A stretch of DNA of 64,000 bases from Gnetum montanum (taxonomy: Eukaryota > Streptophyta > Gnetopsida > Gnetales > Gnetaceae), in the NCBI GenBank assembly GCA_015680685.1, contig MNCI01002243.1, positions 57,378 through 121,377 of the forward strand, read 5' to 3'. Positions 24,601 to 35,510 of the stretch are shown here, piece by piece. Positions within the stretch are counted from its first letter, which is position 1. Each line of letters opens with the position of its first letter. Below the pieces are notes generated by a model, which saw only the letters and a list, made by a program, of their open reading frames with translations, made no database searches and was not told the DNA's origin. The position numbers and the translations under genes were made by a program.

Positions 24601-26504
24601 GATTTTATGATTGATAAAAATGTTTGAACACATGTTTGAGTAGTTTTTATAACTAAAATTTTTCTATAACATGATTCATGATGGAAGTTTCTATTATCAC
24701 GATTAGTAATGCAATTTCTAGATTCTACTAAGGAAAACAAACTACATACATGTGTATATATATATGCATCATATATATATATACATATGAAGCATGTATG
24801 TATTTGCATGTGACATGCATATGCTATTTATAAATGTATGCTTGTATATAGAAGTCATTTGTATAAATAACACATGAAAATTTGTGTTTATACCTATAAA
24901 CATTGAATAGGCTTAACTAATGAGAAAACATGCATTTAAGAATGTATTCCTCTTTGTATTTGATGGCTAAGGTCTTTGAGTGGAGGTTATGTACTAACAA
25001 TGAATAAGAAGTTTCAAGTAGATATAATTACAAGGATCTAATATTAATGTGCAATGGATACCTAATGAAAAACTAAGTGAAGTATTGGTACATGGAAAAT
25101 GAATCTTAGACTTCTACTTATTCATGGTTAAGTCCACGTTATCTATAATAATATTCTAAAGCAAGGTAAATTGTGGTCACCCTTTTTTGCAATCCAAAAA
25201 AATATTTGTTAGTTTTTCCCTTTAAGCCTTGTAATATAATATCATTTAAATTGATTTTTTTTACCAAGGATATTTCTTACTAACTAACTTAAGAAAGAGA
25301 ATTATGGTTGATGAGTCCATCAAGGTAAAAATAAATTTTTATTTAACATAGAAACCAAGTAGAAAAAGGAGCATTTAAATTGTTATTCACATTTTAAAGA
25401 ATTTTTTTGCACAGAAATGAAAGAGAAAAAAAATTGATCATTTCAAATGTCTTTTTCCTCCTCAAGTCTTACCAACTACTTCATGTTTGAATTTTTTTCC
25501 TATCAAGAATTGCTCATAGTTTGTGAAATCCACAACTAATTGTAGAATCTATAATTAATTAAAATTCCTAATAATTTAATACATTATTTGTTGATAATTT
25601 TCAACCATTGCACTAAATTCTATTTTTGAATTTCCACTAAAATTAAATTTTATCATTTAAAAAATAAAGAAAGAGTAATAACCCTGTATCTATTTATTTC
25701 CTGATTTTTCTTATTCCTATCTCATTTTTATTACACTTAGTTGGAATGTACCTAATCAAATTTATAAAACTTCTATCCTAGATCTCACGTTTCAATATAT
25801 GGGTGTGGTAACCACTTACTTCTTTTGTTATTGCCATAAATATTCTTTATTTATGGGTTAGTACATCAACTTATTTTCCCTCAAATATTGATCAAGCTAG
25901 CTTGAATTTTTCCCCAAATCCATATTACATAAATTACCATGTATTTTAAAGCTTTTCTAGGTCAATTTTTTTCATTAGTGGGTTAACCTTTTTTTAAATG
26001 CACTAACTTTATTTTGGGTTAATATCGCAACTATTTCTTCATTAGTGTGTCAACCTCTTTGTGCTAGTTTGAATTATCTTTTACCCATGTGGCATAGACT
26101 ACCATGTGTTTAAATTTTATTTTTCATTAATATTTTTTCCATTAGGGAATTCTATCATACATAATGCTAGCATGCTATATACGACAAATTCAACTATGAT
26201 ATCTACAACTCTATGAATTTGTGTATAGCATATTGACAATTTTTGCAATTTTGCTTAGCTTGAAGATTTAATTTTTATTTTGAATGAAAGGCCAATTACC
26301 AACGCCCTCCAAGAGAGTCCTCTTTAGCCATGGTAAAATAATTTAATAATTTTACTACCTTAACAATGAGGACTAATTACTAGTCAATAGAGCCAATTGG
26401 ACTTTGTCAACATAAATAAATAGTTATTGTAATGATCTTGACTAAGAGATAACTTTTTCATGGAATTATTATTTTGGATAATGTACATTGGTTTTGATTT
26501 TTTT
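18604..26504. other. About 7.9 kb of AT-rich DNA without recognised genes
   Basis: Open frames are short and lack known motifs. One at 19735-19998 (plus, 87 codons) has a hydrophobic C-terminal stretch (L-L-M-L-L-L-A-I-V) but no family signature. A hairpin lies at 20189-20245 and a (TA)n-rich run at about 24742-24785. A single N sits at 22936. Confidence 0.6.
20189..20245. other. Imperfect hairpin
   Basis: gttgcatgtcaaaacacaca pairs with tgtgtgtgttctgacaagatgcaac (one mismatch and a 3-nt bulge) around a short loop. The structure is real in sequence. Nothing around it shows a function. Confidence 0.5.
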
Positions 26505-26672
26505 NNNNNNNNNNNNNNNNNNNNNNNNNNNNNNNNNNNNNNNNNNNNNNNNNNNNNNNNNNNNNNNNNNNNNNNNNNNNNNNNNNNNNNNNNNNNNNNN
26601 NNNNNNNNNNNNNNNNNNNNNNNNNNNNNNNNNNNNNNNNNNNNNNNNNNNNNNNNNNNNNNNNNNNNNNNN
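26505..26672. other. Assembly gap (168 N)
   Basis: The run of N is visible directly. Flanks on both sides are AT-rich and unrelated to recognised repeats. Confidence 0.99.
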
Positions 26673-27304
26673 TATCTATTTGCCACTTATTGACTATGAT
26701 TTTCACAATTTGATTACTATTGAAGATCTATTTTCGTTAGGTATGATTATATTTCTCTATGATTTTTTTAATTACTAGAATCTCCAAATTTCATTTTGGG
26801 GTTTTGGAAGTTTTTCATAACATTGAGATTTCCTGTTATATGAGCTATAACTTTCTCAAGCACAAAGCAATAACCGAAAACTCCAACTAACAAAATAGTA
26901 GTAATTACAAGCCAAGAAAACATTGCAAATTACATCAAGAAACTTAATCAAATACATATTCATAATAATTATTGAATTTACATAGGTTCATCAAGTTTTA
27001 CTTACTAATGACTTATTATACTTAATTAATGATTTTATAATAAAGCAACGTATTTAGAATGCATACTTCAAATCTAACTTGAAAGCTGTAACAACACGTT
27101 ATAGGTTTGCTTCAAGGATAACACTTACAAGCTCCATAAATATCTTTAAAAAATGAAAAGAAAATAAATTCTGACCAGGTAAATATGAATTTAATATTTA
27201 TTCTCCTAAAATAGGTGCCGTATCTTACTTTATTCATGTTAGGATATATATTAACATATAACTATATTTTATTTCTGAGACTTCAAGAGAAAAATGAGTA
27301 GAGT
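26673..27304. other. No features recognised
   Basis: This is AT-rich sequence right of the gap. It has no open frame of note. Confidence 0.5.
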
Positions 27305-27607
27305 TTATCCCCGGTTTTTATCCTTGTTTTTAACAAAAGAATTTATCAGTAGTATGGAACCACAGCACAGCGCCGTCATAGCCGTTGATCTCTGCTCATC
27401 TTTGCAACAAGCAAGCAGCAGCAGCCATGCCGAAATGGCAGCAAACATCATCGTTGTAACAGCGCCATTGATGCTGTAGAAAGTAGAATCGTTGATGCTG
27501 TAGAAAGTAGAATCGTTTTCAGAACTTAACTTGTTTATGTAGGAGGCATATTTAATTATACCTTCCAAATTATAACGGAGGCTTGCTTCTTCAACTGGCT
27601 TATACAA
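27305..27607 (-). CDS. Unidentified open frame with a possible membrane segment
   Basis: It has 100 codons on the minus strand. A 24-bp tandem duplication in frame (27468-27515) gives two copies of N-D-S-T-F-Y-S-I. A hydrophobic helix follows (M-F-A-A-I-S-A-W-L-L-L-L-A-C-C), then a second short hydrophobic run (L-C-C-G-S-I-L-L-I). I do not recognise the family. Base composition is more balanced than the surrounding AT-rich DNA, which fits an exon, but the plus strand is also open (27294-27479). It could be chance. Confidence 0.25.
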   Translation of the reverse strand: MYKPVEEASLRYNLEGIIKYASYINKLSSENDSTFYSINDSTFYSINGAVTTMMFAAISAWLLLLACCKDEQRSTAMTALCCGSILLINSFVKNKDKNRG

Positions 27608-28075
27608 TATAGCAACAATTCTAATTTGTATTAGGTCTCAATGCTCAGTTCAGGTTGCTCTGTTACACTAGCTTAGTTATATATATTTATAATATATATC
27701 TATAAATTGGCCGATAGAATCTTATAAGATTACAAGTAAGAAGTTCTTTAAGTAAAAAATTTCACAATTTCTGGACAAAGAACAAGATTTAAAAACCCAA
27801 ATTTTCATGCCTTCTAGACGAAGAACAAGAGTTCTGTACCTTATTTTTCCTAAGGATGGGTTCTCTGAAAAAAAAAATTTCATGAATTAGTGTATGCTCT
27901 CACCATCCGCCGAATAAAGCCCAAATAATCGTCGCCTGGCTACTGGCCCAAGCAAGAAGGCCTCCAAACCCTTGAGAAGAGTCGAGGCTCTAACCATGAA
28001 CACCCCAAAAAGGCCCTAACGTGGGGGCAGGGGAACAACTCCCCACGCCCCCCTATATCACCCGCTAACAGGGAT

Positions 28076-28159
28076 GCCCTGAGGCGGTCGAGACTTGCGG
28101 GAGGCCCTGAGGCGGTCGAGACTTGCGGGAGGCCCTGAGGCGGTCGAGACTTGCGGGAG
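28076..28159. repeat. Three perfect tandem copies of a 28-bp GC-rich unit
   Basis: The unit gccctgaggcggtcgagact-tgcgggag starts at 28076, 28104 and 28132 with no differences between copies. It lies in a GC-rich island (about 27,930-28,200) that also has a cgtgggg/ccccacg inverted repeat at about 28019-28047. Confidence 0.95.
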
Positions 28160-28433
28160 GCCTTGGGGTTTGGGCACACTGTCGGTGTGGGGTCAGCAAC
28201 TCTGGCCTACACTATACTGGTGTATAGTCTTTTTTGGGAATAAAAATATGCTCGATTTTTCTAAAAAAAATAAAACATCAAAAATGATAATAAAGTGCTC
28301 ATTTCTCATGTAAGAGGTTAGGCTTTTACTAATCTACCAACCCTCTTCGAGCCCCACTTAGTGAGATGAGCATTATGGCTTTGGGTAATGATCCTATGTT
28401 ATATTAAGTGTTTATAAGGGGTAAAACCCCTCN

Positions 28434-28735
28434 AATCAAGATCTTATTGTCTTCATAGACCAAAAAAGTCCATTTGATAGATACTACATTTTTGTTATGT
28501 AAAATAAATATACATTTTTGTTAGTGTATGTTTTTTATGTTCAACATGTATAATGTACTTGTTAGTGTATGTTTCTTATGTTCAACATGTATAATGTATA
28601 ACACCGTAGACTTAGTTTATGTACATTGTGCATGGTTATCTCAATCAAGATCTTATTGTCTTCGTATAGACCAAAAAAGTCCAAAAAAGTCCATTTGATA
28701 GATACTACATTTTTGTTATGCAAAATAAATATACA
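28434..28735. repeat. Nested local duplications
   Basis: A block beginning aatcaagatcttattgtctt at about 28434 recurs at about 28642 (spacing ~208 bp) with the same continuation (gaccaaaaaagtccatttga...). Between them a ~41-bp unit (ttgttagtgtatgtt...) is present twice at about 28517 and 28558. A single N at 28433 sits exactly at the left edge. Confidence 0.8.
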
Positions 28736-28796
28736 CTGCAACGGATTCATAATGTTTTGCGTTTTTCATTGTGGAAACAGATCCCATTTCAAAACG

Positions 28797-28862
28797 CCGT
28801 TATCATGAACAGTAAGCGTCACTTGTTAGCCGTTATCATGAACAGTAAGCGTCACTTGTTAG
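28797..28862. repeat. Two perfect tandem copies of a 33-bp unit
   Basis: ccgttatcatgaacagtaag-cgtcacttgttag starts at 28797 and 28830. Confidence 0.95.
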
Positions 28863-29088
28863 GTGAAATGTTTCTTGGCAGACTGAAATGTTTCTTTCAC
28901 GTTTGGTTGCGTTTTTTACAGGTTTCATTTCTTTTTTTTTATTTTTTTATTTTATTCTCAACATGCATCTGTCAGGAACTAAATTCAGAACACGTGTAAA
29001 TACAGTTAGACTATATATCTGGGAGGTTATCTAATTATTTCAAGGTTCCACACCTCAATATAATTAATGTTTTTGTTATTTTTGGCAG

Positions 29089-29151
29089 CTCTTCCTTAAA
29101 CAGGATTACAAAGAAATGTTTGATCAGAAGAATATGTTCGGCCTCAGTGAC
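29089..29151 (+). CDS. Candidate 63-nt internal exon, gene unknown
   Basis: A polypyrimidine-type acceptor (gttatttttggcag) precedes 21 open codons reading L-F-L-K-Q-D-Y-K-E-M-F-D-Q-K-N-M-F-G-L-S, followed by a gtgagt donor. Length, phase and both splice sites fit an internal exon. No partner exon is certain. A further coding-like piece at 29547-29630 (F-P-S-L-A-M-R-A-I-E-E-V-V-K-A) ends in TAA. I cannot name the gene. Confidence 0.35.
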
Positions 29152-30180
29152 GTGAGTCATTTAATTTTGAAATTGATGTTTTTAATTATGTTCATTGAAA
29201 CCTTTGAGACCTTTTAGATTTAGCAAACCAGTTTAAAATTCCTTCTGTTTTTCTTTTAATAAGTCGGGCTCAATTTTAACATCCTGATTGACCTTTTCCT
29301 GACCCTGTTTTTCGTCCTGCAACACGGGAAACTTCCCTTACAATTTTGCAAACTCGGAACTGCGCCCCACGTATATTTTAATCCTTGAGTGCTAAAAACA
29401 GAAGTTCTTACTTACGAAATTAACATCTAAAACAAATCATATGATATTATGATGGACAATTTTTTTAAAAAGTAAAGCCCTCATCAGTATATGACTGAAA
29501 TATGAAATTATAAATGATTAAAGTTCCTAAAAGAAAGGAATTAGGATTTCCTTCGCTGGCTATGAGGGCAATCGAAGAAGTGGTTAAGGCGCAAAATTAT
29601 GACGTTTCGCCTGTGTTTTGCTTACAATAAACCACGTAGTTGGGTTTTGTATTACACAACTGAATATTTTACAGTGCCTTCATGAATTTTATCAATTTCT
29701 GAATATGAAGTTTTTGTGCTTCCAGATCGACACCATCAACTGATAAAGATTAAAACATCAAATCAGCGTAACGAAAACGCAAATGCAGAAAATTTCACAT
29801 GTATTTCACGCCCACAAAAGGAAACTTCCGAGGGCAATCGAATTACGAAAGTCCACGCCCAAATTAACCAAAATTGTTCTTAATGAAATATACACATAAT
29901 TTTTTGATGATGAAAAACTTATCCTTAAAATTGTTTCTTTCCATGATGATGAACAAAGAAATATACACATAAATTGTATTGCAAAGCTCGTTTCTTTTAC
30001 GTAACCTGATTTTTTGTGGTTTCGGTTGCATTGCCGTCACGTTGCGCCATTTCCCATTTCTGGCAACTATGGTTCGCCCTGGTAGAGACCTCATGGGCGA
30101 TGCTTCATTTTTAGCAACTTCTGTTGGACTACCGGAATTCTCAGATGAAGATCCAGCCGGTTCTCTATGTCCAAAGCTTG

Positions 30181-30513
30181 CATGATATTCCAAGCTATGC
30201 AAGATCTCTGCAGAGATGCATTGCTGCGTAAGACCTACCGCAAGGAAGAAATCTACATGCCAAACTCATTCAGACAAGATTCATGATGAACCCTTACATT
30301 CAAACCAAAACGTTGATACTGTATTCAACGCTTGGTAGGCTTGAAGAGGCACGACAGCTGTTTGGCGAAGTACCGAAGAAGAATGTTGTATCTTGGACCA
30401 CCATGATCTCAGCTTATGCGACAAAAGGATTCCTAGTAGAAGTTCTGCAATTGTTTTATCAAATGCAAACAGCAGGCATTGATCCTGACATGGATTTCAA
30501 AACATCCGCACTG
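30181..30513 (+). pseudogene. PLS-type pentatricopeptide repeat (PPR) gene fragment
   Basis: The frame reads Y-A-R-S-L-Q-R-C-I-A-A, a stop, D-L-P-Q-G-R-N-L-H-A-K-L-I, then L-G-R-L-E-E-A-R-Q-L-F-G-E-V-P-K-K-N-V-V-S-W-T-T-M-I-S-A-Y, then a further repeat ending L-Q-L-F-Y-Q-M-Q-T-A-G-I-D-P-D. These are classic motifs of plant organelle RNA-editing and splicing PPR proteins: 'SW..MI..Y' helices and the G-xx-LHA-x-I start block. A normal member has ten or more repeats; only about three are present. One in-frame stop lies near 30232. After 30513 the sequence is no longer PPR-like, so it is a truncated copy. Confidence 0.85.
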
Positions 30514-30915
30514 GCAAATCCGGGAACGCGGAGCACGAAATTCGGCACTGCAGTGACGCTGACAATGGCCATGAATCTGCTCAGCAGCAACATGCAGGGT
30601 CTCATTCTGATTTCACCCAGGTGGCATCCTTCGGCCTCATAATCATCCACAGGCTACCGAGTTCGTGTTTCTGATCCACGGTGGGTTGGTTTTGGTGGGA
30701 TTTGTGGACATAAACAACCAATTGTTCCAGGAGACTCTGAAGTTGATATTTTTGTGAGCCCTCCCGAACTGACGCACTTTCTGCTGAACCTTGGGCATTA
30801 CCCGGCATCGTCCATATCAGGGCTGAATTCGCAGAACCCTTGTGACATTACTTATGTGAAAGCTGCTCAAGTTCGCATTTTGCAACTTAAATTTACAGAG
30901 TTTTATGATGATTGA
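30514..30915 (+). other. Coding-like segment of unknown family
   Basis: A frame open from 30643 to a TGA at 30913 (90 codons) reads G-Y-R-V-R-V-S-D-P-R-W-V-G-F-G-G-I-C-G-H, then D-S-E-V-D-I-F-V-S-P-P-E-L-T-H-F, and F-L-L-N-L-G-H-Y-P-A. Composition and codon use look protein-coding. Another frame is open over 30490-30670. No family recognised. It joins directly onto the PPR fragment, so the two may have been stitched together by transposition. Confidence 0.35.
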
Positions 30916-31136
30916 TTTCAATGTGGAGTGCTGGTCTCGGCCTCCACATCCTGTTTCGTGCCCCGATGCTGTTCGGCTGATTAGTGCATCGTTTCTGTCT
31001 GTCTTTGGCCAGAATGCTGGATCTGCATCTGCGCAGAACTCGATCATGTTTGCATCTACGCAGAACTCCAGCACTCCTCCTGATTTGTATTTCTATTTTA
31101 CAAAGGACGTAACCTTTTATACCACGACGTTATGCA

Positions 31137-31198
31137 CAAAGTTGCCGAAATGGCCTATCTTGAATTACAAAGTTGCCGAAATGGCCTATCTCTCTGTG
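31137..31198. repeat. Two tandem copies of a 31-bp unit
   Basis: caaagttgccgaaatggcct-atct starts at 31137 and 31168. Copies are identical over 24 bp and then differ in the last 7 bp. Confidence 0.9.
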
Positions 31199-32214
31199 TT
31201 ACGTGAGGATCTTCTACGGTTTTGAGGTCGTGTTGGGCGTGCCTGCAATTCAGCTTTCCGCGCAGGAAAGTTGCGACCAGACGAAAAGTTGGAGCCGATT
31301 TTCAAGACATGCATATCATCATGGAATCCGCTCGTGTCGCCTCCTTCTCCAAGCACGCCAGATCGAAAGCCTTGCCTTTCAGATATGGCGATTTTGTTAT
31401 GTAAGCGCGGATTCGTTATCTTGCCGCCATTTTGTAAGCACGGACTCGTTGTTTGGTTGCGATTTTATCGTGTAACGAGGCAATTCAGTATTTCTTGCTT
31501 ACCGTAGTCGGAGAAGTCTCCTTTTTTTAATGAAATTCCCTTCTACAGAGCAGCAATTTCTTTTTTCAATTTCACTTCTCTTTTACCGCCCCTTGTTATG
31601 CTTATTCGGGGACGATTTCAGAGCGATTTGATGGAATCAGTGGAGTTTTTCTGTCTCTTTTACCGAGGGATTCCAAGAAGGAATGAGTTCTGTCAATAGA
31701 TTTTGAGTACTTTTGTGTTTAAAGTTTTTGTTTATCGAGTACTTTTGTGTAATACTCACCTTACATTTTTGAAATTACGCGATCCCTGTTTAATGGATCA
31801 ATGGTATGGTGCTTGTCTACACATTGCTCGCCGCTACTCTTTAGCAAGTCTGCAGCTTCCGATAAAATTGCTTTCCGCGTTTCCACAGAGGAATTTCTCA
31901 ATGGTGTTCCACGTCATTTTATTATATCAAAATTTTCCGATTTCCGAGGTACTCGAGAGTTTTAAAAATGTCAAAATGGTTTTTAACTTGAGGCTATAAT
32001 TTGATATTTGATAGTTAGGCAACAGAGGGCGGTGCTTCATCCCCTTTAGACAGTTGGCAAAATGACGTTTAAATAAATTTTTCTGGGTTTACTGTGGTTT
32101 GAATTGCAGCTTCTTTGAATGGCAGAGTTGCATACAAGCAGGCGAGAACATGAAACCATTCATCTTCTTTCTTCTCCTTGTTTTTGTGTCTGATTTGATA
32201 GATATAGCTTTGAA

Positions 32215-32573
32215 GTGACTGTAGCAGGGATGTCTCTCAAATTTTATGCGGACCTTGCATTGTTCTTTTCGGTACATCTAATTTTCCAAGTCTTCTGGCA
32301 CGGTTGTATGGAGATTCAGTTATCATCTTTTTATGGGTATGGATACGGTTGTATGGAGATTCAGTTATCATCTTTTTATGGGTATGGATACGGTTGTATG
32401 GAGATTCAGTTATCATCTTTTTATGGGTATGGATACGAATGCCAGATACATCGCTTACTTGCTAACATGTTGCAGATGTCACCTGATACAAGGTTACTTG
32501 ATTGCAGTCAATATGATACAGATTTGGTGAAGAGATTAAAAAAATCTTGGAGTTCTAGAGGGGGAGCCGTTGG
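32215..32573 (+). CDS. Candidate exon with in-frame triplicated 15-residue unit
   Basis: 120 codons are open from 32215. An acceptor-like gactgtagcag lies just upstream and a canonical donor gtaagt begins at 32574, two bases into a codon. Three copies of a 45-bp unit (starting 32302, 32347 and 32392) encode G-C-M-E-I-Q-L-S-S-F-Y-G-Y-G-Y. Before them comes a hydrophobic stretch (A-L-F-F-S-V-H-L-I-F-Q-V-F-W), after them C-Q-I-H-R-L-L-A-N-M-L-Q-M-S-P-D and L-L-D-C-S-Q-Y-D-T-D-L-V. The last part reads like conserved protein, but I do not recognise it. No other exon of the gene is assured; the Helitron array begins 315 bp downstream, inside what would be the intron. Confidence 0.4.
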
Positions 32574-32689
32574 GTAAGTCAAAATACCTCACAAGTTGAT
32601 AAGGCTGAAGATTTCCGGTGTCAAGTAATTTTGTTAATTTTCACCTTAGTGTTTGGCTAGCATATATGTTTATGGCCTGTGTACACTTT

Positions 32690-32887
32690 CTGGAAGGGTT
32701 TCTGTTTATATATTGCGTGCCCAAAAGCTACTTTCTTTATGAAAAATGAAAACTAGTATGTTTTTATATTGTAAAGAGCAGAAACCCTTAAATGGAATAT
32801 TTTTTTATTACATGCACATAGTCTACTCTCCTTATGGTTTGCTGTTAGAAGCAACAGTTAAATACTCGAACACCATCAATGCTTAAA
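32690..32887. repeat. Flanking repeat, left side of the Helitron array
   Basis: Blocks such as ctccttatggtttgctgtta-gaagcaacagttaa and atgcacatagtctac recur on the other side of the array at about 49,982-50,140 in the same orientation. The host sequence therefore seems locally duplicated around the insertion. Confidence 0.5.
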
Positions 32888-33050
32888 TCATTTTGGCCTA
32901 GAGGCCAATTCATTTCATAGGATAGGGGGAGGGAGGGGGGAGTGGATTTCTTGCCCTCCATGTTCTCATTTTGGCCAAGAGGCCAACTCATTTTATAGGA
33001 TAGAGGGTAGGGGGGAATGGATTTGTTGCCCTCCAAGTAACGCCCTCCAC
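32888..33050. repeat. M1 G-rich repeat, copy a
   Basis: Two units of tcattttggcc(t/a)agaggccaa...ataggataggggg...gtggattt...ccctcca. Each holds a GGCC-nnna-GGCC mini-palindrome and runs of G. Related blocks lie at 34.66, 37.08 and 42.37 kb. Confidence 0.8.
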
Positions 33051-33290
33051 ATCATGCGCCATGTAAGATCTCACGAAATGGGAAAAAACATAAATTGAAG
33101 AGCCACACCTTTTCGTATTCCTGTTGCACAGAATGTGAGCCAAAGAGTCATAGCTTTTCATATTCCCGCTGCACACATGAAAAGGCCAAACACAACCAAA
33201 TGTAGAATGGGAATGAAAATGAGAATTCCATTTCCATTCTATCTCTGTCTTCGTTTGCAATTGTTGCTGCAGGCCGCCTAGCCCAACTGA
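33051..33290. repeat. M2-like unit leading into a captured gene fragment
   Basis: It contains gagccaaagagtcatagctt and ttttcatattcccgctgcac, which are parts of the ~115-bp M2 unit. It ends with an acceptor-like ttgttgctgcag just before subtilase coding sequence. Confidence 0.5.
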
Positions 33291-34050
33291 ACCAGCTTCA
33301 ATGATGCCAGCTTTGGAGCTCTGTTCGAAGGCTAGAAAGGCACCTACGGGGGTGGCCCATGCTTCAACTACAATAACAAGCTCATCGGCATGTGCTTCTT
33401 CAACCAAGCCAGTAATAAGGTAGTAGGTCAGTCAGCCCTTGCTGCACCCTCGCTCAACATCAAGGGTCACAACATGCACACATCATCAACAATCGTTGGC
33501 AATGCCATGGTCGATGTCAGCATGCTCGGCTATGCCAATGACACTACTTGTCACATGGCCTGGCTTGCACTGATCACCATCTACAAGGCCTAGTGGGACT
33601 ATGGTTGCTTTAGCTCTGCCATCCTTGTGGCCATGGATGCCACTTTGTCCAATGACATTGACATGTTTTCTCTCTAACTTGGTGACAACCCATAGCAGTA
33701 CTACACCAATAGCATCATCATCGGCGCCTTGACCACTATAGTCTACTACCACATCTTTGTCGCTTGCTTGACGAAAAAATCTAGACACAACGTTGACATT
33801 GCCTCAAATTTCGTGCCTTGGCTCATGATCATCATTGCTAGCACCCTTGATCATGACTTCCCGGTCGTCACAATGCTTGTTGATGGTAGTGAGTATACTA
33901 GAACCTCACTCTACTCCGAGGAACTACTAAGGGAAGATCCAAATCTTACACTCATCTATGCTGGAAACACCAGCCTCGATGGTGATAGAAACACGAACTT
34001 TTACACTTGTGGTAGCTTGGACCCTGGAGGTATAAGAGGTGTGAATCATA
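33291..34050 (+). pseudogene. Subtilisin-like serine protease (subtilase, S8) fragment
   Basis: One frame runs the whole length with about four stops. It reads S-F-N-D-A-S-F-G, then N-Y-N-N-K-L-I-G, then G-H-N-M-H-T-S-S-T (the catalytic His block, normally GHGTHTSST), then G-C-F-S-S-A-I-L-V-A-M-D-A, then Q-Y-Y-T-N-S-I-I-I-G-A, then F-V-A-C-L-T-K-K-S (normally SAGNSGP, so the oxyanion Asn is gone), then N-F-V-P-W-L-M-I-I-I-A-S-T-L-D, D-G-S-E-Y-T and C-G-S-L-D-P-G-G-I-R-G. Plant subtilases are secreted proteases of about 750 residues. Here the Asp block, the protease-associated domain and the Ser block are missing. The piece lies between M2 and M1 modules, as a captured fragment would. Confidence 0.85.
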
Positions 34051-34655
34051 ATACAATTTTTGTTATAATAGCTAAAAGATCCCTTCATTTAGGTTTTTTT
34101 TATAACATTTATATATGAATTAGGCCAATATGTTTCTTGAGTAGGTTTGTCTGAATGTATGTTTTAACCATAAAATTTTGCAAGAAAAGGCAAGATGAGG
34201 GGTAGAACCAAAGACATTCGAGGAAGGATAGTAATGGCTATAGTTGAAGCTGTAGCTTGAAGGGAAGGGTCTTCTAAAGTTTTTATGTCAACAATAGCCT
34301 TTGGTTATTGGAATCTCTTTCTAGAAACAAAATTTCTGCTAGTCTTTTTCTATGTATTTTTGTTAATTTTTTTTAGTGAATTGTAACGTGTTGAACATTA
34401 CATTTTGATGATTTTGTGCAATTTTCATAGTTTCACTTCAAGCTGAGCTCTTCTGTCATCAGTAGTTAGCATGCTTTCCTATACATTTCAATGCAAAAAT
34501 ATTCCAAATTTTGGTTCTATTCTTTTTTCAATGCTTTCTAGAGTCTAAAATTGTAATTTTCTACTACTATCTTAAGTAATCTTCTTTTGCTACACCCTTT
34601 TTCAATGTAAAGGAACATTTGTAAGTTTATACTCTCTTTATCTCTTTGTATATTT
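34051..34655. repeat. Unit spacer including a block shared with 39.75 kb
   Basis: About 150 bp from 34510 (ttttttcaatgctttctaga...) to 34655 (...ttatctctttgtatattt) closely match 39752-39905. The remainder is AT-rich with no recognised coding sequence. Confidence 0.6.
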
Positions 34656-35510
34656 TTGGCTGAGAGGCCAACTTGTCTCATAGGATAGGGGGGACAGGGG
34701 AGTGGATTTGTCACACTCCATGTTCTCATAAGATAAGGGGTGAAGGGGGGAGTGGATTTATCACCCTCGATGTAATGCACCACATGCAGGGGAGCTAAAG
34801 AGTCACTCCAGGGGAGTCGAATCTAAGAGTCAAAAAGCCAAAGAGTTACTACAAGGGAGCTAAATCTCTATTTGATTGACATCCCTTGATCCTTGGGCTC
34901 CCCATTTGTCTCTTCATATTTTCTCACGCACATGCACCACATGTAGGGGAGCTAAAGAGTCACTGCAAAGGAGCTGAATCTCTATTCAATTGATACGCTC
35001 AATCCTTGGGCTCCCCATTCATCTTTTTGTATTCTCTAATGTGCATGCACCATGTGCAGGGAAGCCAAAGAGTCATTGCAGTGGAGATAAATCTTTATTC
35101 GATTGCAGGGGATTCAAAGAGTCATTGTAGGGGAGTTGAATCTGAAAAGTCAAAAACCAAAGAGTCACTACAAGGGAGCTAAATTTCTATTTGATTGATG
35201 CCCCCTGACCCTTGGGCTCCCCATATGTCTCTTCGTATTTTCTCATGTGCATGCACCACATACAGGGGAGCCCATGTAGGGGAGCCCATGTGCATGCTTT
35301 CCTATACTGTAGGGGAGCTGAATCTCTATTCAATTGATGCCCTCAACCCCTGGGCTCCCCATTAATCTTTTCATATTTTCTCATGTGCATGCACCATGTG
35401 CAGGGAAGCCAAAGAGTCATTGTAGGGGAGCCGAATCTTTATTCGATTGATGCCCTCGATCCCTAGGCTTTCCATTTGTTTCTTTGTATTCCCTCACACG
35501 TAGGCCTCGA
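34656..35510. repeat. M1 (copy b) followed by M2 minisatellite
   Basis: M1 occupies about 34656-34775. M2 units follow: catgcaccacatg...aggggagctaaagagtcact...gctgaatctctattcaattg...ccttgggctccccattcat...cgtattttctcac. Spacing between catgcacca starts is 113 bp (34931 to 35044), with longer composite units beyond. Copies diverge by many point changes. Confidence 0.85.

Noticed and set aside
26384-26778. Open frames across the N run
   Set aside because: They exist only because unknown bases are translated as X. They cross the assembly gap and carry no evidence.
34785-35510. CRISPR-like array of repeats
   Set aside because: Units are contiguous ~115-bp minisatellite copies with gradual divergence, not short identical repeats with unique spacers, and this is plant DNA.
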